Source: Sparassis latifolia
Taxonomy: Eukaryota; Basidiomycota; Agaricomycetes; Polyporales; Sparassidaceae
Length of the DNA stretch: 64,000 nucleotides
Assembly: GCA_018466975.1 (NCBI GenBank)
Contig: CM031555.1
Span: forward strand, 2,232,001 to 2,296,000
Direction: 5' to 3'
Part shown: in pieces, positions 23,128 through 34,766 of the stretch
Layout of the letters: every line of letters begins with the position of its first letter
Position numbering within the stretch: the first letter of the stretch is position 1
Notes under the pieces: model-generated
What the model saw: only the letters and a program-made list of their open reading frames with translations
What the model was told of the DNA's origin: nothing
Database searches by the model: none
Made by a program: the position numbers and the translations under genes

Positions 23128-24952
23128 CCGTCGAAAAGACTGACTGCTGTCTCATTGGGGGTCTTTCGAGAAATGACTATTGGAGGACTCGCGACGATGC
23201 TTAATCTTATCTCCATATCCCAACTGAGAGTATTGGCTACGCATTGGAGGCGATGCCGATCGACGACTACGGGAGATAGAACTACTGGCTGAGGCTCCTC
23301 GTCTTCCCCTTAAATCTTCCTGGATGCGGGATTGCAGTGCTGTCATCTAGTTGGACACAGTTAGGAAGGGGGAATGTGGATAAAGAGTGAAAGGAGTGAG
23401 AATGGAGTCGCGGGATGTGATGCGCAAGATACGAGATGCGGGATGTGACGCGATACGCGGGATGCAGAACGTGGGGCGCCGGGTGCAGGACGTGGAACGC
23501 AGGACGCAAAGGCACGTGACGCGAAGCGCAGGACGCGAGACGCATGACGCAAGGTGCGTGACGTGAAGCGCAGGATGCGAGACGCATGACGCAAGGCGCG
23601 GGACGCAAGACGCAAGACGCAGGACGCAGGGCGCAAAACACAGGACGCAGGGCGCGAAACGCAGGATGCAATAATGCAAAAAATGCATGACACAGAACGC
23701 GGGGTGCAGGACGCAATGACGCAGGACACAAGATGCAGGGCGTGGGACGCAGGATGCAGGACACGGGGCGGAAGAAGCGAGGACGTGATGTTGGAGCGAG
23801 CGGTGAACGGGGTGCGGGAGCGCGAGGTGCGAGGACGTGGGAAAGGTTGGTGCATAGGTGAGGAATGCATTGACGCAGGAGGCACAGAGCCCGACGGTGA
23901 AGGATAAGTGAGTGAGTGAATGCGTGACAGAACAAAGAGGATGCGGAGAGGTGGGGATAGGTGAGCTTAGAGTTGTCAGAAAGGAAAGGAGGATGACGGA
24001 CCTGTCTCACAGCTTCAGAACAGGCATTTTCCCCTCGTTCGTTCAGGTAGCTGGTGAGGAGAGCTGAATTGATTTTGGCGATGTTGAAGGTACGCTCGTC
24101 TCCGCGTACGAGGGAGTCATGCCATTCTCTCTGGATGCGCGCTTGATAAATTAGGAGAGCGGCTTCGCCGTGCTCCCTCCTTCGAAATTCATGGTTGGTG
24201 ATGGTGTAGAAGAAAGCGAGGAGGGAGTCTCGATGCTTCTGCGGCCAACCGGCTTTCTGGATCTCGATGAGGAAAACTGCCTTGCCCATTGTCATTTGAC
24301 GCCACGAGAGATCGTGATCTTGGAGGGCATTGCGCGATGCGCGACAGGATGCCATCGGTTTGAGGGCCATCATGTTGTCCAGGCGGGCGATACCGAAGGC
24401 CTCATCGACGGTGGAGGATTGACTGTCGTGTGCGTCCTGGCAGCCCTCTTCAGTGAAGTACCACAGGCCAATGTACTCACGTTTTCGGAGTTTTTCCAAG
24501 GCGTAAACGGACGGTCTGGCGAGTAGGACGTCCGGGGGGGCGGCGTCCTCATCAAAATCACCGATTTTCGGTTTTTTCTTCTCCGCTTCACGGCGTTCTG
24601 CCTCTGCTAACTCTTCATCTGCTCGTTTTGCTGCGTCTTCGCGCGCAGATGCTGAGCTTGATGGCGTCTTCAGCATCCTGATCTGCCTGACGCTCATGCG
24701 CCCAAGTCTGTTTGCGCAAGTCATTTTCGCAGTCCACACGTCAGTGAGCTGCTAGGTTGCGATGTCGGGCGCGACTCCCTGGCTTAGCGCGAAGGCTTGG
24801 ACAATGGCGTTGTATAGCGGTGAGGAGAAATTCGGGCAGACTTCTAGACTCGGGTCAGATTGGAGTCTAGGCGGGGGTACTCCGGGTGCTTGTGCTAGTG
24901 CCGGTGGGGTCGGAGGGGCAGGAGGATTGTTGCCTGGAGGATCCATGATCAA
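22823..24952 (-). pseudogene. DIRS gag-like gene, disrupted
   Basis: The frame starts with a Pro-rich leader at 24952 and meets an in-frame TAG at 24752-24754. Nearby, coding potential switches frame for a stretch (a second frame reads KQTWAHERQADQDAED). It then returns to a clean gag core: KPKIGDFDEDAAPPDVLL, IGLWYFTEEGCQDAH, DDHDLSWRQ-like LQDHDLSWRQMTM and IQREWHDSLVRGDE. At 24002 the frame reaches EAVRQ followed by GT, and it resumes in phase at 23346 after an AG, leaving a 655-bp block that behaves like an intron or insertion. Downstream, after one more frame change near 23152, a cysteine/histidine cluster (CTSKSHRHECSGCGDSSHG) resembles the knuckle region of DIRS Gag. The copy is a pseudogene. 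Confidence 0.75.
23440..23765. repeat. 7-nt-unit minisatellite inside gag
   Basis: A degenerate tandem array with consensus gacgcag on the plus strand covers about 325 bp. The unit is not a multiple of three, so all three minus-strand frames stay open and encode the same degenerate heptapeptide (LRPASCV). The long ORFs here are therefore by-products of the repeat. Confidence 0.85.
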
Positions 24953-25464
24953 GGAATCGAGTAAAACAGTGGATTCGGTGAGAGAAAAGACAGAGAGCAG
25001 CGAATCAGGAGCGCTGCGAACGACTGAGCACTAGCGAACGTGGCGGAGGACACGAGGTTAGGCGCCTGCTGGTGCTAGTACATAGACCTAACTCTAGGGT
25101 TAGGCTCATACCTCGCCTTTTCCTAGAGCGTCAAGCAACCACCTTCCATATATAGGGCGTGGGAAATTCCCACGGGAGGGGGCTTGAAGGTCCTTAACTG
25201 GATTTTCTGACCTCGTGTGCGGAATTTGATTTGTGCATGCCTCTTGACTTGATGTATACAAAAGGAACGACTGTCTTCCTCCAGGTAACTAGAGGCTGTA
25301 TCTATGAGCCTACTTGATGTAGTCGTTTCTTCGTTTCCTTGAGCCTTGAATTCAACATTACTTAGTGCTGTGACGCACAAATGCAGTCAATGTCCTTACT
25401 GGTCAAAACATTCCATCTTGGTGTATTACTATTAGCTTAAAATGGCACGTCCGAAGCGCGTTGC
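24953..25464. other. Upstream flank of the DIRS element
   Basis: This 512-bp stretch presumably includes the 5' end of the DIRS element. A telomere-like string (tagggttagg) near 25093 is isolated. No gene seen. Confidence 0.35.
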
Positions 25465-26407
25465 ATGAAGAAGCTTCGTGGCCTCCCTAGTGGTGCTGGA
25501 TTGGACACACAAGCACCGGTTCAACTGGACCATGAGGTGTCCTCAGTGGACGAGGATGCAGTAGGCAAACCTGCCGTAGGTATGTCCGTAGTGGAAAAGC
25601 CGGTATCAATTTCCAGCTCTGATGGGCCCCTTGTAAACATAGCTGTAGGTGGAAGCACTCACATAGCTGCACCGTTGGCGGGCGGGTGTGCCTTGGAGGA
25701 GCTTCTTCAAGCTGGGCTGTCAGAATTAGAGTATGCGGAAGATCCTTCCATGGACAAACAACATGCAGGTTGGGATGCAAGGGTAATGGGCGTCGTCAGT
25801 GATGAGGATATCTCTGCACATAACTTCCCTCTCACTGAGGCTACTGGTCTACTGAAAGTTATTCTTCACGACATCAAGACATACATCAAACCTGCGGTAC
25901 TACATCGTAGTGAGATCATCAAGCTTCTACGAGAACACGAGACACAATGTTACCCGCATTAGAAGAAGCCCTTCAAACAGGACAGCTCGCTTCTGTACAC
26001 CGCATGAGCAAGTGTGTTTCGTTGTGATGCTACTGTCAAACACATTGAAGTATGTACCGTCGTCAGGGCTATTCCGTGAAGAGGCAACCTCTTCGTCATC
26101 TGAGAGAAACGAGCCTGATATCATTCATGTTAAGTTCTCGGTGTATCTTCAGCCATGCGGCACTGATCTCACAATTGGTAGTCTGTTAAAGCGCCATCAT
26201 CGGGACCGGTACTACGCGTCTCCACGCCGCAGGCTCGACCCCCGATGTCTATCGTGAAAATGAAGAGTGATACCCTCGATTTTGGTGAGGAAATTCAACC
26301 TGCACTCGAACGATACTTCACAGGCAATCATCCTAAATTTAATCCTCCATCTTCGGCATTGAAGGACAGCTCCCTGTTCATAGCACAGGAAGCATTACCA
26401 CTTTTAT
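25465..26407 (+). pseudogene. Relic of an unrecognised gene
   Basis: Three overlapping plus-strand ORFs carry protein-like sequence: ELLQAGLSELEYAEDPS, then IIHVKFSVYLQPCGTDLTIG, then DFGEEIQPALERYFTGNHPK. Frame changes occur between them and no splice pattern joins them cleanly. The strings look like former coding sequence but I do not recognise a family. It is followed directly by a foldback element, so insertion may have cut the gene. Confidence 0.35.
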
Positions 26408-26733
26408 CCATTGGAAATAACCTGGCAAAAAGCATGGAAATCAATAATATATTTTCAAAGGAAAAACCTCGAGAAAAAAATGAGAAAAGAACAAAACATT
26501 CTCACAGTTTTTTCCCTTGGAAATAAGTTGCCTACCATATCAGGCAACTGGACATGACAGGACATGACAGGACATGCCAAAACCCGGATAAAATTACCAT
26601 ATTTGGCGACCAACTCATTTCCAGTGGAAAAACTGCGGAAATGCTTTGTTCTTTTACACATTTTTTCCTCATGTTTTTCCTGCAGTATAACTTTGTTGAT
26701 TTCCACGCATTTTTCTAAGTTATTTCCTTGGGA
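26408..26733. mobile_element. Large foldback element (about 120-bp arms)
   Basis: The left arm (26408-26530) and inverted right arm (26611-26733) match over about 120 bp with scattered differences. Both contain ggaaataac, tggaaatcaa, ggaaaaac, aaaagaacaaa and cagttttt in the same order. The roughly 80-bp centre holds a small perfect hairpin (gttgcct/aggcaac) and three tandem copies of gacatgacag (the last incomplete). It has no coding capacity. It would form a very long hairpin if transcribed. Confidence 0.75.
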
Positions 26734-26772
26734 AAAAAGGAGTTATGCGTCCTGTGTAGATGGTATGGAAGG

Positions 26773-26927
26773 TACTGTAGGTTTTCGACCAATCCGGACA
26801 GGTTTTGCCTTTTTTGGATGGTTAGAAAAATCTCATAAAATCTCATAAATCGAGAAAAAATTATTGGCGGGGTCGTTGAAAATCCGTGTGACCTGTGACC
26901 GTCCGGATTGGTCGTAAACCTACAGTA
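26773..26927. mobile_element. Second MITE-like element with TA ends
   Basis: This 155-bp element has terminal inverted repeats of about 28 bp (tactgtaggttttcgaccaa at the left). The inverted right end differs by one base in those 20 and by two in 28. TA occurs at both boundaries. The ends differ from those of the element at 11.7 kb, so it belongs to another family. Confidence 0.75.
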
Positions 26928-27366
26928 TATCTGAGCGTAGAAGAGCTCTGCCATGCGAGGAAGAGCGCAGGAAATTGTCTCTGGTCAAACTGCTGAGGGT
27001 CAAACCCTTCAGTATGTAAGTATCCTGTGACCTCTGTTCTGTACTTTGCTGATACTGTGTCAGCATTGTGCTCAATTTAAAAGGCACTGGGAGGACTACG
27101 TTGCTTATTGAAAGTTTGTGTCGTGAAATTTATACGTGACACCCTCCCGCAACAAAAACCATCTTCTGGGACCCAAGGATACTGATACTGCATGACCATA
27201 CATTCAAGATGATCCTGGATTCACTCCTAACGCACCCCACCACACCGAGGAAGACCAGTGACCTGGAAAATAATATCCAGATCGCTGGACGAACATCCCG
27301 CTTGGTCTTGCTCGTACGCTTGACCATCTTCCATTTCTTCCTCGTTGTTCTCCACCAAACGTCAAT

Positions 27367-28740
27367 GTGGTGGACTTACGACGCCGATGGATGTACCTTC
27401 AATTTCGACCCTCGGGCCTACTCAAAAACATAGACATCTTCAATGAATTATTCCAGAGGATACACTCAGTTCAAAATGATCAGGTAGTGCAACGTGAAAT
27501 CGTTGAGGCATCGCTAGACGTTCACAATGATGTCCATGTCAACGTCGGTTCTCTATTCTGTGCCCTGGATGAAGCCCAAAGCACATCACAGAGGGGAGCA
27601 GATACTTTTAATCCGGCAAGCCCCCGCAAACAACGGACTGCCTCGCACGAGATGTACGATGCTTGGTCCATGTTCTCGATGGCTATAACCTTGTGGTCTT
27701 CCACTTACGGTGAACTCGGCCACATCTCAGCCTGGATAGGAAATGACATTCCCCAAGCTCTTGTCGGACACCGGATACTTTGACAACGAGGAGCATCTGC
27801 GAAGTTGCATTACCGACCCGATTTGGCCCAACCACGAGTTGAACATTGATGAAGACCAGATTTTAATGCACACTTAGCACTGCCTCCGGGGAAGGTGGGT
27901 CAAACTTACATACAGTCCTTTGTGGGTAATTCCATGTAAAAGATTTTAGACACCCTTGGACCGCTGGGTACACAATGCTCCTGCAAAGGATGGGCATCAC
28001 ATCTGGGAACAAGACTTTAGATGCCCACGCCAAATACCTCACGGACAGTTTTGAGGCGATGGATGGGAAGGCCGTTGTGGAAAACGAGCCTGGCATTGAC
28101 ATAAGCAAGGCCCTCTTTTCGGAGATCGACTTCTCCCTGCTGAAGGAACAGAGGAACCGCAAAATCGAGGGGCTAATCTTATGAGCCGTTATGAACACAA
28201 TCGTGCAGAACTGGCCGTACATTTTTTTTGCCCAGTTCATCGATGCTGTCACCCTTGGCTTTGCTCATATAAAGCCAGGAAAGGATCTAGTCAATTTCTG
28301 CAGCCCGTCACTGAGTTCATCCAGATGTTACCCCGGCGCAATGACAAAGATCTATCTTATCATGGCAGCTGCACTGCACTACTTCCAGTCTCATCCCATC
28401 CCTTCGATCTTGGTCACAGGCCCATACAAGGTTGTGAAGAAGCATCTACCCGCGGGTTTGCTATGAAGAACGTTGTGATGATTGCGCTGGCTCATGTTTT
28501 CAAGTATGGTGTTACATCGTCGAATGACACCTTCACTCTGTATAACAGCGAAGGACAGGCTTGGCTGTCAGAACCAGTGTATCTTGTTTCTATTGCTGGA
28601 CAATCCACCTTTCCTTGTTGCAGACGGCTGGGACGGCAACTAGGAAATCATGTCAGTGATGGTCCACCCTGGACCTTAGGCTGCCATAATTCATAATCAC
28701 TGGTATGCATTGCAGCTGCACGCTCCAGTGAATTTCAGGA
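27367..28740 (+). pseudogene. Relic of an unrecognised gene (several broken frames)
   Basis: Plus-strand pieces look coding but change frame repeatedly. They include LKNIDIFNELFQRIHSVQND followed by EASLDVHNDVHVNVGSL, then LLSDTGYFDNEEHLRSC in another frame, then AHAKYLTDSFEAMDGKAV and FSEIDFSLLKEQRNRKIEG. No family is recognised. The mixture of intact-looking segments and frame changes points to a decayed gene in a transposon-rich stretch. Confidence 0.35.
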
Positions 28741-29067
28741 TTTTAGCGAAGCACACTGTAAAAAACAACAGTAAGTATACCAATGAAGAACGTTGTATGA
28801 TTTGGCGGTGACCTTTTGACTTGCTAACACCTTAAACAAGCATCATATAGCATTCAGCGACTGTAAGCTCCCTGTGGATAATATTATACGATAGCGGGAA
28901 GGAGTCGTACTTCCAGTCGCTCCCATTGGGATGAAGAATACTTGCGCTGCCTCCAAGATGCGCATCCTTACAATACATAACAGATGTGCCACGGGTGTGA
29001 ACAAACATGACATGAAAACTAGGTGCCATGGCCGCCTTCTGAGCGCGATCAGTAAAACCGGGTCTGG

Positions 29068-29386
29068 GTGTTTGACGTACTCCGTGCCTCTAACACCGGA
29101 TGGCATGCCAAGGAGGTTTTGACATCATGCTGCATGACGCAGCTGCAACTGCAAAAAGAAGCCATGAAGAAGTTCACTGATGGGTTGGAGGATGCCGAGG
29201 ACAAACGAGCTGCTCTGGAATCTGCGCTCATGGCTGGGAGTTGGACAACGATAATTTGCGGAGGCGGAATGAATTATTGGACGTGGTTCGTTCAGCTCGA
29301 AATGAGTGGGGCGCACAGAAGCTCCGGGCAGAGTCCCTTGTAGAGACTTGCGCTCTCCAACTTTAGAGGCGAATTCAGAATTGCGC
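29068..29386 (+). pseudogene. Coiled-coil gene fragment with frameshift
   Basis: One frame reads QLQLQKEAMKKFTDGLEDAE and the next frame continues the heptad-rich pattern (LDNDNLRRRNELLDVVRSAR, then EWGAQKLRAESL). The switch lies near 29230. The sequence is charged and coiled-coil-like. It is probably the 3' end of the same kind of decayed gene seen just upstream. Confidence 0.35.
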
Positions 29387-30066
29387 GGATTTACTGGGAA
29401 ATTGGGAGTGTATCAACCATCTCTCTAGCACTTAGACATGCCGTATTAGGTACGTACATATCAGACGTGTCTCTTACCTCTACTTAGCCCTGGGTTCGTC
29501 ACCTTCCTCCGTAGAGTAGGTAATTGTGCCGCCATCTTCTATTTCACTCCTGAGAAGGTCGGTGAGCGAGCCATCGTCCCACAACCTTTCCGTCATCTAT
29601 TCGTGCGTAGGAGAATTCGCGCACTCGATTTGTACGGTTCAGTAGCGAAGTCGCTCCAGATTCGCAATTTGACTGTATTCTCGGCTCAAGCGCTTGTATC
29701 TTGTGCCGTCACTTCGATGATCCTCTGAAGGCCCGCATGCTCCGTTTGAGAGTGACTAGATATTTGTCTAAATCTTGACTTCCTCGCTGCATTGCGGTGG
29801 TCTTTAAATTGTAAGCTTGAAGCTTATGGCGTGGTCGCGGAAGAATCACAGAGAAGGACAGATTTGTTGGTGTGGGCCGCTGAACGAGGCTGCCAGCCCA
29901 ATCGATGTTGTGGTTTGTTTCCCGAGTCACGCCCCGGCAGCGCGCCTGCGGCGCACGCTTTCAGGACGACACCAGTTGCTGTCGACCACCACTTGCCTAC
30001 CTTTCCATTTCAACCCCTAGCTGATCAGGCCCTCTATCATTCAATCTTTCACCGCCAGTTTCTAAC
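29387..30066. other. ATG8 upstream region
   Basis: This 680-bp stretch upstream of ATG8 should hold its promoter. No other feature is supported. Confidence 0.4.
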
Positions 30067-30682
<616 letters not shown>

Positions 30683-31441
30683 ATGCACTGTCGTCGTCGA
30701 CTTCCCGTCTCGCAGACGGCGACCTGACTCTTGTTCTCTCTTGTGGCAGAAGTGGCGTGACACGGCGTAGAGATCCACGAAGGAGTGAAGGGAATATAAC
30801 CTTCTACTGGATTTGTTCTATTATAATACTACATTCCTCACCCCCTTCTCTTGATCGTCACTCCGGCCCGTCTCCAGATACATACGTACGTCGACGTCTG
30901 TCGTGTGCTCTTCATGCACAGGCGCCTTGTATTTTATTCAGTTTTGTTCCCTTGGTGTCCTATACGAATGCAACTGGCTATTGATGTAAAACGACGCTGG
31001 ATAATTGGCATTGAGCGTTGTCCTTCGTCGCCCTCCTGCCTGGCTCCCTGGCCAAAGCGTACAACTTCTGCTTCAACCTGCGCTACATGGACTGCGTGCG
31101 GTGATCGCACAATGTGACGTCAAGGCATGTCCTCAATGACTCCGCCTAGCGGAATTGAATACTCGCTCGCTTCAAGAGTGCAGTCTCTCCAACGTGACTG
31201 TCGTGCCGGTACTTCAAAGCTTCGACGTCCACCAGCTGGCGTATTAAATTGCATCGTATCGACTGATGATTGTTTGGGTGGTAGTCGCTCAGATCACATC
31301 AAAAACGGCAAGTCATTGTTCGAGGGAACATACAAGGATATAGGATGCAAGAGTCAAATACAGCGTAGGATAGGTAAGCAAGACAACAATAACGAAGGCG
31401 AGATGAGCAAAGCCAGAGATTCCTCGTATAACAATAGCATA
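30683..31441. other. Convergent intergenic spacer
   Basis: This 759-bp stretch lies between the 3' ends of ATG8 (+) and the RING gene (-). No feature recognised. Confidence 0.45.
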
Positions 31442-33360
31442 TCAAGAAGATCGTCGCCAAAATCGCCTCTCTTCTTTCAGCGGCTTCGGTACCTCTATCC
31501 GACGCTGGCAATATGGACAACGTCCAGACACACGGACGAGCCACGGGTCGACGCAAGTTTTCTGGTGCGGAATTCCTGTTAGCGGAATATATGTACACGA
31601 AACGGAGGTGGAACTTACGTGGAACGCGTGTCCACAACCTAACAGCCGCAATGGCTGAGGGCCCTCTCCAGAATCTGCCAGGGCCACTCGGTGTGTATCA
31701 TCCTGCCGCGCAGGTTCGACCTGGACTTCCTGAACCGCCCCGGCATCAGTATCCCCATTCTGGTCCGCTTCTGCATCTGCACGAGCGTCAGCTAACTCCT
31801 CAGCGCTCTCAGCGCCCTCTTCGGGAATAGGGAGTATCCTCTTCGGCGCCTCAAAATCCATGAGACATATCCCGCAGGTCGATCGCTGTCCCTCGAGTCT
31901 GACCAGCGGGTGCTCCCCGCGCTCCCATAGATCCTCCCATGCAGCCTGCGCGTAAGCCCTATTTCCTTGGACATCCTCCTTAGAACCTTTTAGGGCATTG
32001 ATATCCTTGCGCTTCCTCAACGAACGGAGGAAGATGAAGCGACGCTTGAGCCCCGAAGGTGAAGGCCGTATAGGAACTAGGCATCCTGGAGGATAAGCGT
32101 GTGTGGGGGAGGGAACTGTGATAAGACTGGTGCTCTCAAAAGCGTCTTCCGGAGGAGGAGGTATGTAGAGGACAAGGGGAATGCGGTCCACCCTGGATTG
32201 TGTCAGTTTGCCGGGGACGGCTTTGTCCGTGCGAGCTGACCTGACGCATATGCGATATGCCTACGAAGCGGTGAGTATTCTAATAGGAGAAGCCATGACA
32301 CAACTGATGTTACATACAGGGAGGAGTAAGAGTTTGATGAACCTTAGGTAGAGAATGCAGGCAATCGCGAAAGTGACCCAGGAAAGATGGGGTGCGGCGA
32401 GACGACACCTGTAACTATGCGAGTATATCCCGATTACTGCAACGGCGAACCATACAGTGGCGAAGATTGATGAAAGATTGAACAACCTGAAAGTAAATAA
32501 CATGGTGAGTGACCCGCTTGGTTTCTCTGCATTCAGCAGTGAAGGGACGATTGAATGACGAACAGAATATGTAAACGGTCAGAATGCACGCTGATACGGG
32601 GCTGTTGCCTGGGTGTCCGATGTGTTGCACGACTCGCAGAAGATATGGTAGCAGCCGTTGGGCCTGATCTTGTTTGTACCCCACCTGGACGGCCCGACTC
32701 TGCATCCTGCTGAGCTTGACTGAGAACGAGATTAAATTGTGATCGGTTTATCGATCGTTTTATGCACTTACGCGCGCCGTTTCAAATGCCTCTGGAAAGT
32801 CCAGTAGGATAGATAGCAGAGAAGAGCAATCCTCGGAATATATAGTATGTTCCATACACCCAGAAATTTACAGGTAGCCCATTCGGTAACGCCGGGAGTG
32901 TCAGGGCTTTCGTGGCCTCCAAGCCCGGCCATGGTAAGGATGATCACTACCTGCCGATACGAAGATCGAGATCAGCGTCATTGTGCTAGGCAAGCCAATG
33001 CAGCCCGTTATATAAAAACAGAGTCCTCGCACGGCGAACGCTCTACTGCGCTCCGAGACAAGCAGATCAGGGATTGCTGTCACGTACCTCCGTGAGACCA
33101 AATGAGAGTTCCCAGACGAGAGAGACAAGCTTTCTTCGCGTTGCTCTGGCTCTCGCATCGGTGTGGCCTCTATATCCCAAAAATACCAGGACCTTCCCGA
33201 TCACCGAGTTCAACCTAGATGTCTGTCCATCAGTGGTACGCTCCTCCTGCCTCGGTGCCTGAGGTATGCCACTCGATTCTGCGTGTGAGCCTTGCGTTCT
33301 AGGCTGCGCAGATTCTGGAGTGGTGATATTGGATACACCGCTGCTGCTGGTAGCATCCAT
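31442..33360 (-). CDS. Membrane-anchored RING-H2 E3 ubiquitin ligase candidate
   Basis: The model has seven exons: 33360-33088, 32950-32772, 32709 to about 32680, 32486-32318, 32260-32241, 32192-31619 and 31561-31442, giving about 454 residues. The N-terminal half has hydrophobic helices (VWNILYIPRIALLCYLSYW, FATVWFAVAVIGIY, WVTFAIACILYL). The conserved junction VDRIPLVLYIPPPP follows. The C-terminal RING-H2 is split by an intron: CGICLMDFEAP, then LLGCGHAFH joined to KTCVDPWL, then CPYCQRR (C-x2-C, C-x-H-x2-H-x2-C, C-x2-C). Substrates are unknown; a membrane quality-control role is only a guess. The end of exon 3 is uncertain: I chose the one donor (GTACAA) that restores phase, leaving a long intron. 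Exon 5 is only 20 nt. Confidence 0.8.
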
Positions 33361-33994
33361 GAATCAGGTAAGCCGAAGAGAAAGTATACTGGTAAGGCGA
33401 GGTATTGCTGAGAGACGACCGCATAATGTCGGCTCTGGTCCGTAGTGTCGGTACATACATGGCAGAACCCAGAACAGCCACAGCTGTCACTATTGCCGCC
33501 TAAAAGTGGTCACCAAAGGCACCTGTACCTGGCGCCTACAACTTAGCGCTGACACGATACCGCAGTACACGGAATGGTCAGGATGGACCCGAAGGTTGAA
33601 GCAGAGTGTCAGTTTGCCCACAGGAGACTATGCAGTACCACAATTAGTATACGTTCTTATGTACCTTCCTCAACCAGCTCCTGCAAATATTGCTCCTGGT
33701 CATCATGCATCACGATCATGCCTGGTAAAATCCTATGAAAATCCTGCCTCTCAATTATACGCTGGCCTTGAGGAGGCTGCGTACAACACTTGTCTCTATC
33801 TGGAAAGTCCCCTTGTATAAATATTGGCGCGCTTACACTACGTATGAAAGGACGAAATTGTGCGTCGACGTCTATGTCTTGGTCAACAGTGAGACTGAAC
33901 AGTCGAATCACCAGGGCACGAATCGCCTTTGCGCGAAACACGATGGCTTTTTGACCGTCGGACTCGGCTTATACACGTGAAATAGTCCTCATGC
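33361..33994. other. Upstream region of the RING gene
   Basis: This 634-bp stretch should include the RING promoter. No gene recognised. Confidence 0.4.
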
Positions 33995-34231
33995 CAGGCA
34001 ATGGCGGCTTACCACCAGACGCAACAGGCAGATGGCAGAGAGGGAATTGTCTTAAAGGCGTCTTTCCGAGCTTCTTGATGCGCACTCGAAAGATAGTTTT
34101 TCTGACAACAGGATATGTTCGGCCTGAGACACCAGCGTGACAGGGTAGTTGCCACACATGGAAGGTGATCGGAGGATAGTAAAACTGTCCTCCGGGTGGC
34201 TAGTCATTGCAGTTAAACCTTCGTTCACCAG
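33995..34231. repeat. Dispersed repeat, copy B
   Basis: This is the partner of the repeat at 12121-12347, about 237 bp, same orientation, with long shared blocks and small indels. The flanks of the two copies differ, which marks the unit's approximate limits. Confidence 0.65.
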
Positions 34232-34766
34232 GCCATTGCCCGTCGTGCCTGTAAACGGGACCGCGATGCAATCGGTCTTCTCTTGCTCGGTCTTCTTCGC
34301 CTCCATGCGGCATGCGAAGGTAGCTCATCTTCTGGAGCCGGAGAGTGGATAGACGCAATCCTCAGAGACTCATTGAAAAGTTGAAGGTGTGTTCACACAT
34401 TGTCGCGATCAGCAAGTCCCGGACAAGGGCGAACACACCGCTATATGACCTTAGATACACTCAACCAAAGAAAGACGTCGCACATGCATTGCCAGGCCCG
34501 TAGCTCCACAGGAACGATCATCGAGAGGTGTCGATGCAGCAGATGACCAGAGGAGCTCATATATAGCTGATACAGCGGGAGTCAAGAGGCAGCTGACCGG
34601 GCCATTATGAGGTGTCGCGCGTGCACAATGGGATGACGCAGTGGCAGCAAGAATCATCACTGCCTTGAAATATTACTGTTAATACTGACGCTGCTCAGTA
34701 TTGATGCGCGGTGCAAGTAATGTAGCACAGCATGAAAATAAGTGACATTACAGAAGGATATAAGGA
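34232..34766. other. Intergenic spacer
   Basis: This 535-bp stretch lies between the repeat and the mS37 stop codon. No feature recognised. Confidence 0.4.

Larger units (their letters stand above)
19689..24952 (-). mobile_element. Decayed DIRS-type (tyrosine-recombinase) retrotransposon
   Basis: The minus strand carries gag, reverse transcriptase, RNase H and tyrosine recombinase in the order typical of DIRS-like elements, with no integrase or LTR evident. The stated ends are the outer coding limits; terminal and internal complementary repeats were not found. Gag and RT are broken by stops and frameshifts, while the recombinase ORF is intact. A 655-bp minisatellite block interrupts gag. Confidence 0.85.

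Noticed and set aside
23282..24739. 485-codon minus-strand ORF read as one protein
   Set aside because: The first half is real gag, but the second half is only the translated 7-nt minisatellite and should not be joined to it as protein.
25090..25105. Telomere-like tagggttagg
   Set aside because: A single short match, not an array, so no internal telomeric tract.
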